Assembly (NCBI GenBank): GCA_028753945.1
Contig: JAPNXP010000014.1
Coordinates: forward strand, 1,054,001-1,118,000
Length of the DNA: 64,000 bases
Direction: 5' to 3'
Source: Hexactinellida sp. DTS-2022
Lineage: Eukaryota > Porifera > Hexactinellida
The notes beneath the pieces were generated by a model. It saw nothing but the letters and a program-made list of their open reading frames with translations. It was not told where the DNA came from and made no database searches. A program made the translations under genes and the position numbers. Position 1 is the stretch's first letter. Every line of letters starts with the position of its first letter. Positions 42,885 to 54,145 of the stretch are shown piece by piece.

Positions 42885-43830
42885 CACTAAACTATCCACT
42901 CAAGTGGTGTCAGTCATATGTGACTGACAGCTAAATATGCTGTACAGTAAAATAACTTGCTAATAGAGCACTATTGCTACCACAAAAACTGCAAAAAAAC
43001 TCCAAAAAAAAATTTTTTATTTTTATTTTTATAAAACAAAATTCAGTTTTTTTGGCAAAAAAATCCACAAAAACTGCAAAAAATAAGTGGTGACGATTGT
43101 TTAGCAAAACATTATCTCTGAGTGTGCAAAAAATGGAACGATCCAGAAGAACAAGGCCTAACAATCGAATAGTTGAAATTATGGCACAAACATGTAATAT
43201 AGTGGCATTCTATGCTTAAAAAAAGAACGTCCAAAAACTGGCACAGTTGACCCCCAAGCGCTTCCCACGGCATCCATAATTCTAAGGCCCATTCCTGGGC
43301 ATTGCACCCCCAGATATTTTGTGCTGATCCCTGAAGACCATCCCTGAATATGATAGCAGTGATTGTCCTATTATGTACATTATTAGAGCATCGAAATGTA
43401 TTATCATTGAATCGGAAGTTGATGACGGGCTATCAATTGGATCCATTGAGTAAGCTGTAACTATATTCCTTCTCGAGATATGACCTCACTCATTCAAATC
43501 ACATTTCCATAGCAACAGAGGAATGTGTCAACATTCCATAATTGATTCTGAGATATTTTATGTAAATGACTCCTATATGGGTTAGTCAAAGCAATTTGTT
43601 TGAAAAAGCGAAATTGAACATTGTAAATGAGTTCAAAGTTTTGGCATATTTCAATTTTGGCCTATTAGACAAAACGGTGACGTCATTTCGACATAGTGCT
43701 AACTCACAAATATGCGTCGTGTACATGACTACCTTTATAAAAACAATTCATAAGTAGAAGTCCCCTGAAATACTTATTTCGAAGAATAATTGCATTGCAT
43801 ATATTTAGTTGACTATACTAACCAATCCCT
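42885..43830. other. Intergenic with short repeats
   Basis: 42850-42935 has inverted TCAGTCACCCATGACTGAC-type words. 43216-43245 (aagaacgtccaaaaactggc) recurs at 46648. 43285-43385 (gcattgcacccccagatatt, gatagcagtgattgtccta) recurs at 61748-61855. No gene is recognised. Confidence 0.5.
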
Positions 43831-44151
43831 GGTCCCGAAATTTGAGTGTGTGTGCCATTGCCTTATGTATAGAATGCTATGTGCAAACTTAATTAGTAAA
43901 ATCTAAACACAGTTGTAGTGTAATAATGGAGGAACAATCTTGCCCATTGTCAAAAATAAATTGTACCCAAAAGAATATTACGATTAAATATCAATGCGAC
44001 TAAAATCTGTAAAGCATAAGTATAAACCAATTTAAACACGGAGAAAGGGATTAGACTAAAGGAAAAACTTCTCAGTATAACATGTAGAAAATAGATAGAA
44101 CTACAAGCTAAATAATTCAATTCAGTTAATAGAAAGGAAGAAAAGAAGGAA

Positions 44152-45385
44152 TCAAAATATCTGTAGACAGTTCTTAACAGCTTGAGTAACTACAATGACT
44201 CTTCCTTCTTTATCCACTGTAATACCTGTAGGATTGTTAGAGGTAGATATTGTATGAATCTTCTGGAATTTAGGGCTGAAAATATGAATAGAGTGAGAAC
44301 TACGATCTGAAATTAGAATATTATACGTGTGGTCAATGAAGAATAAATAAGGATCATTAACTTTCATTCCTTGGCTACTAGATATAACACTCTTCTGTAG
44401 AATGTGAATATAGTTGTAGAGATGGAGACAAGGATTAGATTCATCGAGAACATGAATGTATTCTTTGGAGAGTTTAACATCATTAGGGTGTTCGAGTGTT
44501 TCTTTTCCAAACTGCGACTTGAAAGATAAATCACTATCGAGTATCTGAATACGATTATTAAAACGATCACAAATGTAAATGTCTCCATTAGACTCATCAA
44601 TTGTTAGACCAAAAGGATAATTAAATTCTAACTCTCCTCTCCCGGTCTACCGATTCTAGAAACAAACTTCCCATTGAGTTGATAATTGAGAATACAGTTG
44701 TTACTTTGAGAAATAAGAATTTTATCTCCACAAATAGCTACACCACTCGGTAAGTACAACTTTTCTTTTCTTCTCCTTCATTGTCTCCAAATTTGAACAA
44801 ATACTTGCCAGTACTATCGAAAACTTTCACACAGTTATTAGATTGATCTGCTATGTAAATATTTCCTGTTTTATTATCGACTGTTACACCTAGTGGATTG
44901 TTAAGTTGTTCCATTCCCTTTCCTCTCTCACAAACACTAACTAGAGGTTGGTTCTTGCTTTTATAGTCAATTCCACTTCTCACTTTCTCTACCAACTTAC
45001 CCAACTTGTTCAATTCAGCTAACATTTTGTTGCTGTCACACTCAAAACTAGCCATTTTAGGTTCTATGGGAGTTTCGATAGCTTTGAGTTCTGTGTTTAG
45101 AATGGAAACAATGTTTTCATGAATAGACTTATTTGGAGAAGTTAGAAGTTGATTTTGATGAAAAGATTTTGTTGTTTCAAGATCTCGTTCCTTTTCATTA
45201 ACTTTCTCCAATTGGCTTCTATAAGAGAGATAAGAAGCTAGAATATTATCCAACTCTCTCAACAGCTCACTTTCTCTAGCTTTCAAGCAATCAGTTAATT
45301 CAACAAATTTATTTCTAATATTCTCTCCCATTCGATGTAATTCTAATTCGTAGTTATCTTCACTCAATGGATTAACAGTAGCCAT
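44152..45385 (-). pseudogene. Coiled-coil/NHL gene 2, two frameshifts
   Basis: Start ATG at 45385 (MATVNPLSEDNYELELHRMG). The N-terminal coiled coil and first NHL repeats are open to ~44760, where an altered GAAAAGAAAAG stretch shifts the frame. A one-base deletion near 44642 (ctctcccggtctaccg against a 20-base paralog word) shifts it again. The remaining NHL repeats to TGA 44152-44154 match the paralogs (ILISDRSSHSIHIFSPKFQK). Very close to gene 1 in sequence but on the opposite strand. Confidence 0.8.
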
Positions 45386-45657
45386 TCGTAAATCTTGGGA
45401 AATTTAGAGATAGTATTCTGAAATATAAAATTAATATATTTAAAGTTCATATGCTATAAGATCATCCTATTTAGCACGTATTGAAACCTAATCTGTTTTC
45501 TTATCAGTTAGAATATCGACCTTATCTTAGAAGGAAAAATAATTTCTTTAAAAAGCTGAACTATTTATTATGGTTAATAGTAATTTAATACACAAAAAAT
45601 AAATGCAGGGAAATATATATAGTATCTACAAATAATTACAAACATCTAAATTTGCAT

Positions 45658-46125
45658 TTAGAATATCTGTAGACAGTCCTCATCAGCCTGATTAACTACA
45701 ATAACTCTCCCCATATCTTCAACAGATAATCCCATTGGATGCTTTGGTACTACAGTCCTATGTACTAACTCGAACTGCTGATTGAAAATCAATACAGCAT
45801 TTGCATCTACGTCAGATACCAAAATATTATTCGTGTTGTCAAGGTAGAAACAGGATGAATCGATCTTTTGCATTCCATGTCCTCTTGAAAGAACATTTGT
45901 TTGTAGTTAGTAGTGTAGTCGAATAGATGGACACATGGATTTGAGACATCTAGAACATAAATAGAAACTTTGGACAATTTGACGTCACGAGGTGAAATAA
46001 GAGATGAATTACCAAATTGTGATTTAAATGTGTAATCATTCGCGAGTACTTTCACACGATTATTATTGCAGTCACAAATGTAAATATCTCCATTTGTCTC
46101 ATCAAATGCTATTCCGGAAGGAAAA
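45658..46125 (-). pseudogene. NHL gene 3, 3' fragment
   Basis: Only the last three to four NHL repeats survive (FPSGIAFDETNGDIYICD, RVKVLANDYTFKSQFGN, NILVSDVDANAVLIF), with a frame break near 45905. At ~46130 the gene is cut by the R repeat, so the coiled coil and first blades are missing. Its sequence is clearly diverged from genes 1, 2 and 4, so it is an older paralog, not a by-product of the latest duplication. Confidence 0.75.
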
Positions 46126-46129
46126 CTGA

Positions 46130-46920
46130 GAAGAATTAAAGACACTCGCTTGAAAGAAAGCAAACATATAAATCTACTGAAAAGTCAAGTCGTGGTTTGG
46201 GTGTTTGGGATACAATCCATTGACACTTAAAATTGATAATCCTGTATTCAATGCTGAAATAATTGAATCAACAACTGACAATTCATCACTTGCAGAATCA
46301 TCAAATTATATGAGACATCCATTGCACCTCTGGAAATAGAGGAAGCTGATGCAAGATACCCATATTATTCAAATTTCGCGAGAAAACCGATAACAAAACG
46401 TCAGTATTCTCATACAGTCAATTCGCTGGGCGATCGGAGAAGAAACAGCGGACACTACAAGCTTCTTAATGGAATATTCCAACCCAGTCAATATTGGTGA
46501 AGTATTTAACGACGTTGGTACTTGGTAGTGGAACATAAACCTTTCTGAAAGTGGTATTTGGATTATGAATGTTTAATATATTTCTTTGATGTATAATAAA
46601 TATATTTCAACTTTCTTGAAAGATGTTTTCTCAGTGCTTAAAAAAAAAAGAACGTCCAAAAACTGGCACAGTTGAAAACTGGCACAGGTAACGTAACTAA
46701 CGTCGGCAGTGGCGCATTTGTAGCGAGCTGGAGCTCTGCTGGCGGGGCTTCCAGACGTTGGCCGCGCATGAAAGTAACATATGTCGACAAACGTGGTGAT
46801 CAGGCTGGTCGCTGTCTTTTCCCACCCCCCTGCCGAATTGAATTATGTAGCTCTTCCAGTTCCTCAAACAATGGTGAACAAACAAACAAACAAACAAACA
46901 AACCAAACACATTGTGATTT
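46130..46920 (-). repeat. R repeat, copy 2
   Basis: Reverse-strand relative of 34124-35460: agaagaattaaagacactcg, caatccattgacacttaaaa, ggcgcatttgtagcgagctgg, (caaa)n. The middle (46430-46640) is different: a block with inverted similarity to 52600-52700 (aagtggtatttgg, atatatttcaactttctt). Confidence 0.65.
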
Positions 46921-47967
46921 AATATATAAGATAGATCGAATATGGCCTTTCTAAAACTTGCGTAGATCTGTGAATTTAATTAATCAATTTGAGTAAATGT
47001 GGAATTTTTCAACAAAACTTGAGAATTGGAATTAATTTATAAAACTAGAGTAGTTTCGGAAAGATCTAGTTTAATATTTGAGTATCAGTAAAAGTTTAGT
47101 ATATTTGGAAATATTAAAATAAGCTTTACTATATTTTTGGAATTTTACCATATTAAATAGTTATAGTATGTATAGACAATGGATTATTGCAAACTAAGTT
47201 AGTAAAAATCTAAACACAGTTGTAGTGTAATAATGGAGGAACTATCTTGCCCATTGTCAAAAATAAATTGTACCCGAAAGAATATTCACGATTAAATATC
47301 AATGCGAATAAAATAAGTAAAGCATATGTATGAACCAATTTAAACAAGCAAAAAGGGATTAGACTAAAGGAACTTCACAGTACAACATGTAGTGCTGCGA
47401 ACTGGAATTAAATTTGATTCAATTCAGTTACAGTTACAGTTACAGTTTTAGTTTCATTTCAGTTACAGTTTTAATTCAGTTACAGTTACAGTTTTCATTT
47501 CAGTTACAGTTTTAATTCAGTTACAGTTTTCATTCAGTTACAGTTTTCATTTCAGTTACAATTTTCATTTCAGTTGCAATTTTACCACAGTCAGTACAAT
47601 TTCGTACTTAGTTAGGTATTCCAAGGTCTGCAGACAACATAATCTAGTTTCATTTTTTCTAATTTCATTTTGTGCCGCCTACTTGTGCTGCAAACCGGAA
47701 TTGAATTTGAAAAAATTCAATTTCAGTTTTAATTTCAGTTGGAGAAAAATACATTTCAGTTACAGTTACAGTTACAGTTTTATAAACGAGTACATTTCAG
47801 TTACAGTTACAGTTACAGTTTAGAAAAATCGCTAAAACTATTTCAGTTTTAATTCAGTTACAGTTTTAATTCAGTTACAGTTCGCAGCACTAACAACATG
47901 TAGAAAATAGATAGAACTACAAGCTAGAGAATTCAATTCAGTTAATAGAAAGGAAGAAAAGAAGGAA
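46921..47967 (-). repeat. Duplicated 3' flank of NHL gene 4
   Basis: Same flank as 33563-34123 on the other strand, interrupted by the hAT-like element at 47390-47892. Confidence 0.65.
47390..47892. mobile_element. hAT-like element with CAGTTACAGTT repeats
   Basis: Termini TAGTGCTGCGAACTG and CAGTTCGCAGCACTA with a perfect 8 bp duplication ACAACATG (47382-47389 and 47893-47900). Paralogous flanks at ~44085 and ~63300 have the uninterrupted site. The interior is mostly degenerate CAGTTACAGTT repeats. Confidence 0.92.
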
Positions 47968-49197
47968 TCAAAATATCTGTAGACAGTTCTTAACAGCTTG
48001 AGTAACTACAATGACTCTTCCTTCTTTATCCACTGTAATACCTGTAGGATTGTTAGAGGTAGATATTGTATGAATCTTCTGGAATTGAGGGCTGAAAATA
48101 TGAATTGAGTGAGAATTGTAATCCGAAATGAGAATATTATAAGTGTGGTCAATGACGAAGCAAAATGGATTAATAACTTCCATTCCTTGGCCTCGAGATA
48201 AAACACTCTTCTGTAGGTTGTGATTATAGTTGTAGAGATGGAGACAAGGATTAGATTCATCGAGAACATAAATGTATTCTTTGGAGAGTTTTACATCATG
48301 AGGGTGTTTGAGTGTTTCTTTTCCAAACTGAGACTTGAAAGATAAATCACTTTTGAGTATCTGAAGACGATTATTATTATTATCACAAATGTAAATGTCT
48401 CCATTAGACTCATCAATCGTTAGACCAAAGGGAATGTTAAATTCTAACTCTCCTATTCCCTGTTTACCGATTCTAGAAACAAACTTCCCATTGAGTTGAT
48501 AATTGAGAATACAGTGATTAAGTTGAGAAATAAGAATTCTATCTCCACAAATAACTACACCACTCGGTAAGAACATCTTTCCTTCTCCTTAATTGTCTCC
48601 AAATTTGAACAAATACTTGCCAGTACTATCGAAAACTTTCACACAGTTATTAGATTGATCTGCTATGTAAATATTTCCTGTTTTATTACCGACTGTTACT
48701 CCTAGTGGACTGTCAAGTTGTTCCATTCCATTTCCTTTCTCACAAACACTCACTAGAGGTTGGTTCTTGCTTTTATAGTCAATTCCACTTCTCACTTTCT
48801 CTACCAACTTACCCAACTTGTTCAATTCAGCTAACATTTTGTTGCTGTCACACTCAAAACTAGCCATTTTAGGTTCTATGGGAGTTTCGATAGCTTTGAG
48901 TTCTGTGTTTAGAATGGAAACAATGTTTTCATGAATAGACTTATTTGGAGAAGTTAGAAGTTGATTTTGATGAAAAGATTTTGTTGTTTCAAGATCTCGT
49001 TCCTTTTCAATAACATTTTCCAATTGGCTTCTATAAGAGAGATAAAAAGCTAGAATATTATCCAACTCTCTCAATAGCTCACTTTCTCTAGCTTTCAAGC
49101 AATCAATTAATTCAACGAACTTAGTTTTGATCTTCTCTCTAATTCGAATCAATTCCAACTCGTAGTTATCTTCTCTCAAAGGATTAGCAGTAGTCAT
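47968..49197 (-). pseudogene. Coiled-coil/NHL gene 4, one nonsense codon
   Basis: ATG at 49197 (MTTANPLREDNYELELIRIR). It is open for 202 codons to FKFGDN, then TAA at 48586-48588 where gene 2 has GAA. It reopens in the same frame (GEGKMFLPSGVVICGDR) for 202 more codons to TGA at 47968-47970. A single G-to-T change is the only lesion in a ~409-residue coiled coil plus NHL propeller. Confidence 0.8.
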
Positions 49198-49475
49198 TAG
49201 TCAAATAGGATAATTCAGAGATAGTTCCTATACATAGATTGAACTTATTTTACAATAATATAATCGAATATGTATATAGTACTGTAAAATAAAATTATAG
49301 ACATTAATCTGTATTCTACAGATAACAAGATTCAGCCACAAATTGTGGAAATCAGTATTATCTATAAGTATTGATTTAAACTAAGGTCAATAATTCAATG
49401 AATAATGGAATAAAAACTTATTTTTGTGATGAATATTCAATTATTGATTCTTCAGAACTACCGGGAGTAGCAATA
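49198..49475 (-). promoter_or_regulatory. Shared upstream region of NHL genes 4 and 6
   Basis: 49198-49440 is very similar to 58657-59090 upstream of gene 6 (gataattcagagatagttcc, acattaatctgtattctac), apart from a hAT-like insertion there. The duplication therefore included the promoter. No clear TATA box placement. Confidence 0.45.
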
Positions 49476-49896
49476 TCTATATTATTAAAACTCGAATGCT
49501 GTGTGTGTGTTTGTTTTTTGATTGTCCAGATTGTATTAATGTGATGTGGGAATAGAAACAGGATTTATATATTAGATATAAACTAACTTCCAAATGTTAT
49601 AATAGGTAAACAAGTATGCTGAACACGAATTTCGCATTTATAAATTTCTAATCTGAATATTTGCTGTTGTTGTTTACAAGAAAAGGTAAACAAATTAAAT
49701 GAAAATTTAAAATCAACCTAGAAGTTAGCTTTCACCAGGTATTATTGTTAAACAACTAAAAACTATGGAAAATGGTAGAAAGGATGTATATAACTCCTCC
49801 ATTGTAGAAATGGTGAGGAGTAAGGCCGCACAGCGGCCGTTAACTTGAGGTGCGTAGCACCAATCTGTCGAAAAGTGACCGAGACTAAAGGGCTCG
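49476..49896 (+). mobile_element. Helitron-like element, copy 4 (short)
   Basis: Starts TCTATATTATTAAAACTC after A and ends GGGCTCG before T, with a degraded 3' hairpin and about one internal ~142 bp repeat. The most diverged and shortest copy. Confidence 0.75.
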
Positions 49897-49961
49897 TTTA
49901 TTTTAACCTCAATATTTAATTAATTAAGTTTAGTTAATTAAAACTCGGTAATGAGCTCATC

Positions 49962-50252
49962 TCATCTTTCTTTCAATTCGTCATTATAAAGTGTTTGCAA
50001 ATGAAAATGTATTCTCACGAATCGACCCCAATCCCAAGTGATTTTACGACCATCCCATAATTGGTCAAATGGTGAACAAAATATATACAAAGTGTATACA
50101 ACGTTGTGAATTAAAAGCTTAATTAAATACTCATAATTCATATTAAATAGATATTGTAAAATTTCGCCCATTCGAATATTGTTAATTGGAAAGTCGAAAG
50201 TATCAATTATCCACTCCATCACATATAATATTCCTCGTCCAATTAAATCCAA
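49962..50252 (-). CDS. Hypothetical 96-residue ORF
   Basis: MDLIGRGILYVMEWIIDTFD to LQTLYNDELKER, with no internal low complexity and a natural-looking mix of aromatic and charged residues. I do not recognise it. It has a hydrophobic middle (LIKLLIHNVVYTLYIF) that could be a membrane segment. It lies just beyond the 3' end of Helitron copy 4, outside the element, and is not seen elsewhere in the window. It may be chance or an exon of a larger gene. Confidence 0.25.
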   Translation of the reverse strand: MDLIGRGILYVMEWIIDTFDFPINNIRMGEILQYLFNMNYEYLIKLLIHNVVYTLYIFCSPFDQLWDGRKITWDWGRFVRIHFHLQTLYNDELKER

Positions 50253-50305
50253 TTAGGTTTTTGGAAAATCGAGGCTCCTGAAAATTTAGGTTTTAAAACC
50301 TAAAG

Positions 50306-50398
50306 TCTAAAATTACAGCTGTGCCAAAGCATTTATATAGAAGCCACCAAATATAGCACTCCAAAAGAAAATACTGTCGACACAATGATAATTTTAGA
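50306..50398. mobile_element. X2 foldback module (degraded)
   Basis: Imperfect inverted repeat, TCTAAAATTACAGCTGTG against ATAATTTTAGA, with an altered middle. The oldest-looking X2 copy. Confidence 0.65.
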
Positions 50399-50905
50399 AT
50401 TTTTAGGTAGTGAAACTAATGAAACCTAATCACTATAGTGTCATTATAGTAAAAGGTGTTGACCAAAATATAAGTAGGTCCGTGACCTACGTTATAATAA
50501 GGCCTGTTCACTAGTGTTAAATTTTGGCCCATGGATGTCGTTTAAGTCCATTGATTCTTTTTAGAATAAATGTTATAGTCAGAGATAATTAACCAAGTAG
50601 TAATCCAGGATGCCCTCTGGATGCCCGCAAAAAATCCAGCACTGCAATAGTGCAAACACTTATAGAAACTAAATACAAAAAGAGAAAACTGGTTAATTCT
50701 TGAGAAATATCAAAAAGTATCCGCGAATAAAGTAAATAAAAATTAATTACATTAGGTATAGAAATATATTAATAGATTATTTTCAGGATAATATAACAAC
50801 GTCTGGTATTCAACAATTAGATTAACAGAAGGACATTGTATCTTCCGAAAGAGTTAACAATTAGAATTCATCTGACGCATGTAGGCAGATTACGAATATA
50901 GGTTG
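50399..50905. other. 3' flank of NHL gene 5
   Basis: AT-rich, unlike the flanks of the other NHL genes, and with no repeat module recognised. Gene 5 was therefore not part of the recent duplications. Confidence 0.4.
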
Positions 50906-52126
50906 TCAGTAAATGAGAATACGGTGGTTGTACTCAGCAACAATGATTCTTCCATTGGAATCAATAGTAACTCCTCTAGGTGTAGAAATTCCTTCTTTAA
51001 TTTGGTGGAGTAAGGTAGATTCCTTATCAAAAATATATATACATTTGTTGCCACAATCTGAGATAATAAAGTTACCAGCTCCATCTAACTTGAATGCAAA
51101 GGGGCGGCTTAAGTGTTTGGATATCGAGGTAGTAATAGTGTTCTGCAGGTATTGGTAGTTGTAATTGAAAATGTATAGGAAAGGATTTTGATGAGATAAG
51201 ACGAAAATATAATCTTTGGTAAGCTGTATGTCAGAAGGATAGTTAATTACGGTATTACCAAACTGCGATTTGTATGAATAATCTTTTGAGAATAGTTGTA
51301 TTCTATTGTTGGAATAATCGCAAACATAAATAACATCATTAGATTCATTAATAGCAATGCCACGAGGGTTTTTGAATTGTCCATCTCCACCACCTTGTGT
51401 TCCTATTTGTTTCAATAAAGTTCCATTCATATCAAATACTGAGAAACATCCAAGTTCATATTGACTAACAAACACTTTCTCTTTAGAGATTGCGATACAG
51501 AAAGCACTTTTAATCGCTCCAAAATTAGACAAATAATTAAAATTTTCGTCATAGATTTTTACTCTATTGTTCGACTGATCTGCAACATAAATATTACCAG
51601 TTCTATTGTCTACTTCAACTCCCCATGGGTGATTAAACTGTCCCACACTATTACCTGCTACATCTCCTATACTCACAACTGGTCTCACTTTATCTTTATA
51701 CCTCACCACAGGCAGACATGAGTCGGTTGAGTTAACAACAGTAATATTACCGGAACATTTGATATTATCCAATAGAGTATTATCGAATTCAAATAAGATA
51801 CGTTTTGAACTAAATTCATTCTGTATTTCTTTCTGTTTCTTCTGTATTGCTTCTATGAATAAACTCTGAGTGTTTTTGAGGTCTCCATTTGGGAGAATAT
51901 TTTCCTGATTAACTTTCAATGCTCTGTCAAGTTCAATTATAGAATCCTCATTTTTCAATTTCCCTTTTTGGTAATTGTCATTTATTTCTTCTAACTTTCT
52001 CAAAAGTTCTTTCTTTCTTTCCTTCAAACAATCAATTAATTGATTGAATTGAGTTTCTACATCGGATTTAATTTGAACCAATTGAGACTCAAAACTGTTA
52101 GCCTCAGGATTACTGGCTGTTGCCAT
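50906..52126 (-). CDS. Coiled-coil/NHL protein 5 (intact)
   Basis: 406-residue single exon, starting MATASNPEANSFESQLVQIK. Coiled coil at ~15-115 (ELLRKLEEINDNYQKGKLKN), then about six NHL repeats from ~160 to the end (FNHPWGVEVDNRTGNIYVAD, NNRVKIYDENFNYLSNFG, FKNPRGIAINESNDVIYVCD). It ends directly after the last blade (HRILIY). It shares the architecture but is clearly diverged from genes 1, 2, 4, 6 and 7, and is undamaged, which suggests an older gene under constraint. TRIM-NHL proteins act as ubiquitin ligases or RNA regulators, but the RING needed for ligase activity is absent, so an adaptor or competitor role is more likely (inference). Confidence 0.85.
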   Translation of the reverse strand: MATASNPEANSFESQLVQIKSDVETQFNQLIDCLKERKKELLRKLEEINDNYQKGKLKNEDSIIELDRALKVNQENILPNGDLKNTQSLFIEAIQKKQKEIQNEFSSKRILFEFDNTLLDNIKCSGNITVVNSTDSCLPVVRYKDKVRPVVSIGDVAGNSVGQFNHPWGVEVDNRTGNIYVADQSNNRVKIYDENFNYLSNFGAIKSAFCIAISKEKVFVSQYELGCFSVFDMNGTLLKQIGTQGGGDGQFKNPRGIAINESNDVIYVCDYSNNRIQLFSKDYSYKSQFGNTVINYPSDIQLTKDYIFVLSHQNPFLYIFNYNYQYLQNTITTSISKHLSRPFAFKLDGAGNFIISDCGNKCIYIFDKESTLLHQIKEGISTPRGVTIDSNGRIIVAEYNHRILIY

Positions 52127-53270
52127 CTAATGATATTTCCCTTTACTTAGCTACAAATACTGAAACTGAAAAACAATGCTATCATTGAGTAAAAATAATA
52201 CTTATCCAGCGATCACGGGCGTTACTATTATTTCCTACATACTATTGATTGTTGTTCTCTGTATATATGAAGCTAATCGGTGGAGGGTCAATACTTAATC
52301 TGATGGTTCTCAGCGACAATTTACTACAGACCGTAGTTGTCTAAATATATGTAATTACACTCCAGTTATCAACTAATTTGTTTTAATTTTACAAACGAAT
52401 GCCATTTGTATAGACCTAGCGCTTATTCGAAGCAATACGGTATATTTGATTGTATGTTGATATGTTCCCAGTCGATACGGTTTCCAAATTTGAGTGCAAT
52501 GCACAGGGTTGGGCCTTAGAATTGTCGACGCCGTGGGGACTGGGGAGAACCCGCGGGTCAACTGTGTCAGTTTTTGGAAGTTCTTTTTTTAAGAACTTCA
52601 TTTTAGAAAGCATCTTTCAAAGAAAGTTGAAATATATTTAATATACTTCAAAAGAAATCTATTCTAATTAATATTCCAAATACCACTTTCAGTTCAGAGA
52701 GAACTCAGTATATATTTTTGTTTATCTATTTAGTTCTGAATTTGGAGGTTTCCTGATATTTGATATACAATCCCAAAAGTATTCACAGAACAGATAGGGA
52801 AGAGACTTTCAACAAATCTCGGAAATTGTGTCAGTCCCTAGATATAATTTTTGGATTATAACATCATATTCTCGGGGGGGGGGGGGTTTGCACTCCTCCT
52901 GGGCCATTTTTTGGGGGGTATAACCCAGGAATGGTAAATAATGATTTTTTAAATAAAATCAAAATCAAAATCAATGATTTAAAGTTGATTTTACTATTTG
53001 AAAATTGTGAAACCAATTGCAATCGTATTTATTTCGACGTAATATTACAAAGTATACTTACTGCGAAATTCGCAATTGAATACCTATTATACAATTTGAG
53101 TTATGTTCATTCAAATCAATGATTTAAATTTCTTAAAAAAATCAAATAAATCATAAATTTTCCTAGCCTGAAATTTATATCATGACCCCCCTAAACCCCT
53201 CCGATGGATCCATCCCTGATTTCTGTATTTCTGTAATGGTTTGACACCTTTACATTGATGATGACATGAC
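52127..53270. other. Intergenic, decayed repeats
   Basis: 52600-52700 is an inverted match to 46545-46640. A 13-base G run is at 52874-52886. 52920-53160 has imperfect inverted ends (caggaatggtaaataatgat against aaatcataaattttcctagc) around AAATCAA repeats, possibly an old MITE. No gene is recognised; the ORFs here are short and unlike proteins. Confidence 0.45.
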
Positions 53271-53277
53271 AAAGAAA

Positions 53278-53398
53278 TCTAAAATTACAGCTTTGCCGAC
53301 AGCAATCACAGCATTTCTTTTGGAGGCACTTTAAACAACAAAGCACCAAAATATAGTGCCTCCGGGGAACATGCAGTCGGCACAGCTTAAATTTTAGA
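53278..53398. mobile_element. X2 foldback module
   Basis: Inverted repeat TCTAAAATTACAG / TTAAATTTTAGA with GCCGACAG and AGTCGGCAC inner arms. It is preceded by the Z head word gatgatgacatg but not by a full Z unit. Confidence 0.7.
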
Positions 53399-53424
53399 TT
53401 TTTAACAATGATCTCACGTCCATA

Positions 53425-53460
53425 AGTATAGTATAGTATAGTATAGTATAGTATAGTAAA
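53425..53460. repeat. (TATAG)n microsatellite
   Basis: About seven TATAG units immediately before the YR retrotransposon remnant. Confidence 0.8.
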
Positions 53461-53511
53461 GTATATCCTTTAGTATACTTACGTTACTTTATATTATACT
53501 TTGAGTGACCT

Positions 53512-54145
53512 TCAAAGTTCACCACAGAACAATTTCGTAGCTGGGATAGGGTTGAAGTTATAATTTCTAAACGAGTCAATTCGCTGGGCGATCGGATATC
53601 GGATAAACCAGATATGACAATGGGTTTCATATGTCTTTTCTTCCAGGTCTTTGAGACTAATCTGGCAGACTATGTTTCTGCCCTGGTTAGAGATGTAACG
53701 AACATCTATTGCAGCTATTTCAGAGCAACGGGTAGCCGTGGTGATAGCAATCAATGTTGCTGTTTTCTTTGTGAGGTATTTGAGCTCAGTGGGATCCCCT
53801 TTTGGGATTTCAGATAATCTAGGAGGACATTCAGGTCCCAGGCACTTGAGTATCTTGTCTGTTTGGGATTATGTTGTATATACCCTTAAGCAGCCTTGGT
53901 ATTAGGGGATCATTGATGTTAGCGGGATTCCCAGAATTTGTCAGTATAGTGACCACAGGGATGGCAATCCAGCTAGAGGATTTACCGCGTCAAATGTATC
54001 GTCAAGAAGGTCAATATGCTGTTTGTAGATGGATCCAAGGGATCGGCTGACCTCAGCAGACACCAACGTGACCATGCGTTCCACGCAGATTTGTAAGATT
54101 TATTTGTGGAAGTGCACCACGATTTGAGAATGATCTCAACAGGCC
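53512..54145 (-). pseudogene. Tyrosine recombinase remnant of the YR element
   Basis: The N-terminal SAM-like part is readable near 54100 (TSTNKSYKSAWNAWSRWCLL, then RSADPLDPSTNSILTFL). After frame breaks the catalytic part gives MIAITTATRCSEIAAIDVRY, with the first catalytic Arg region (TATRCSEI). The open frame ends at 53512, before the expected HxxR and Tyr motifs, so the enzyme is incomplete. Confidence 0.7.

Noticed and set aside
46672..46917. 81-codon ORF in the R repeat
   Set aside because: It spans a (caaa)n tract and repeat DNA; the other R copies do not preserve the frame.
52450..52641. 63-codon ORF and overlapping opposite frames
   Set aside because: Chance frames in decayed repeat sequence; no motif and no paralog.
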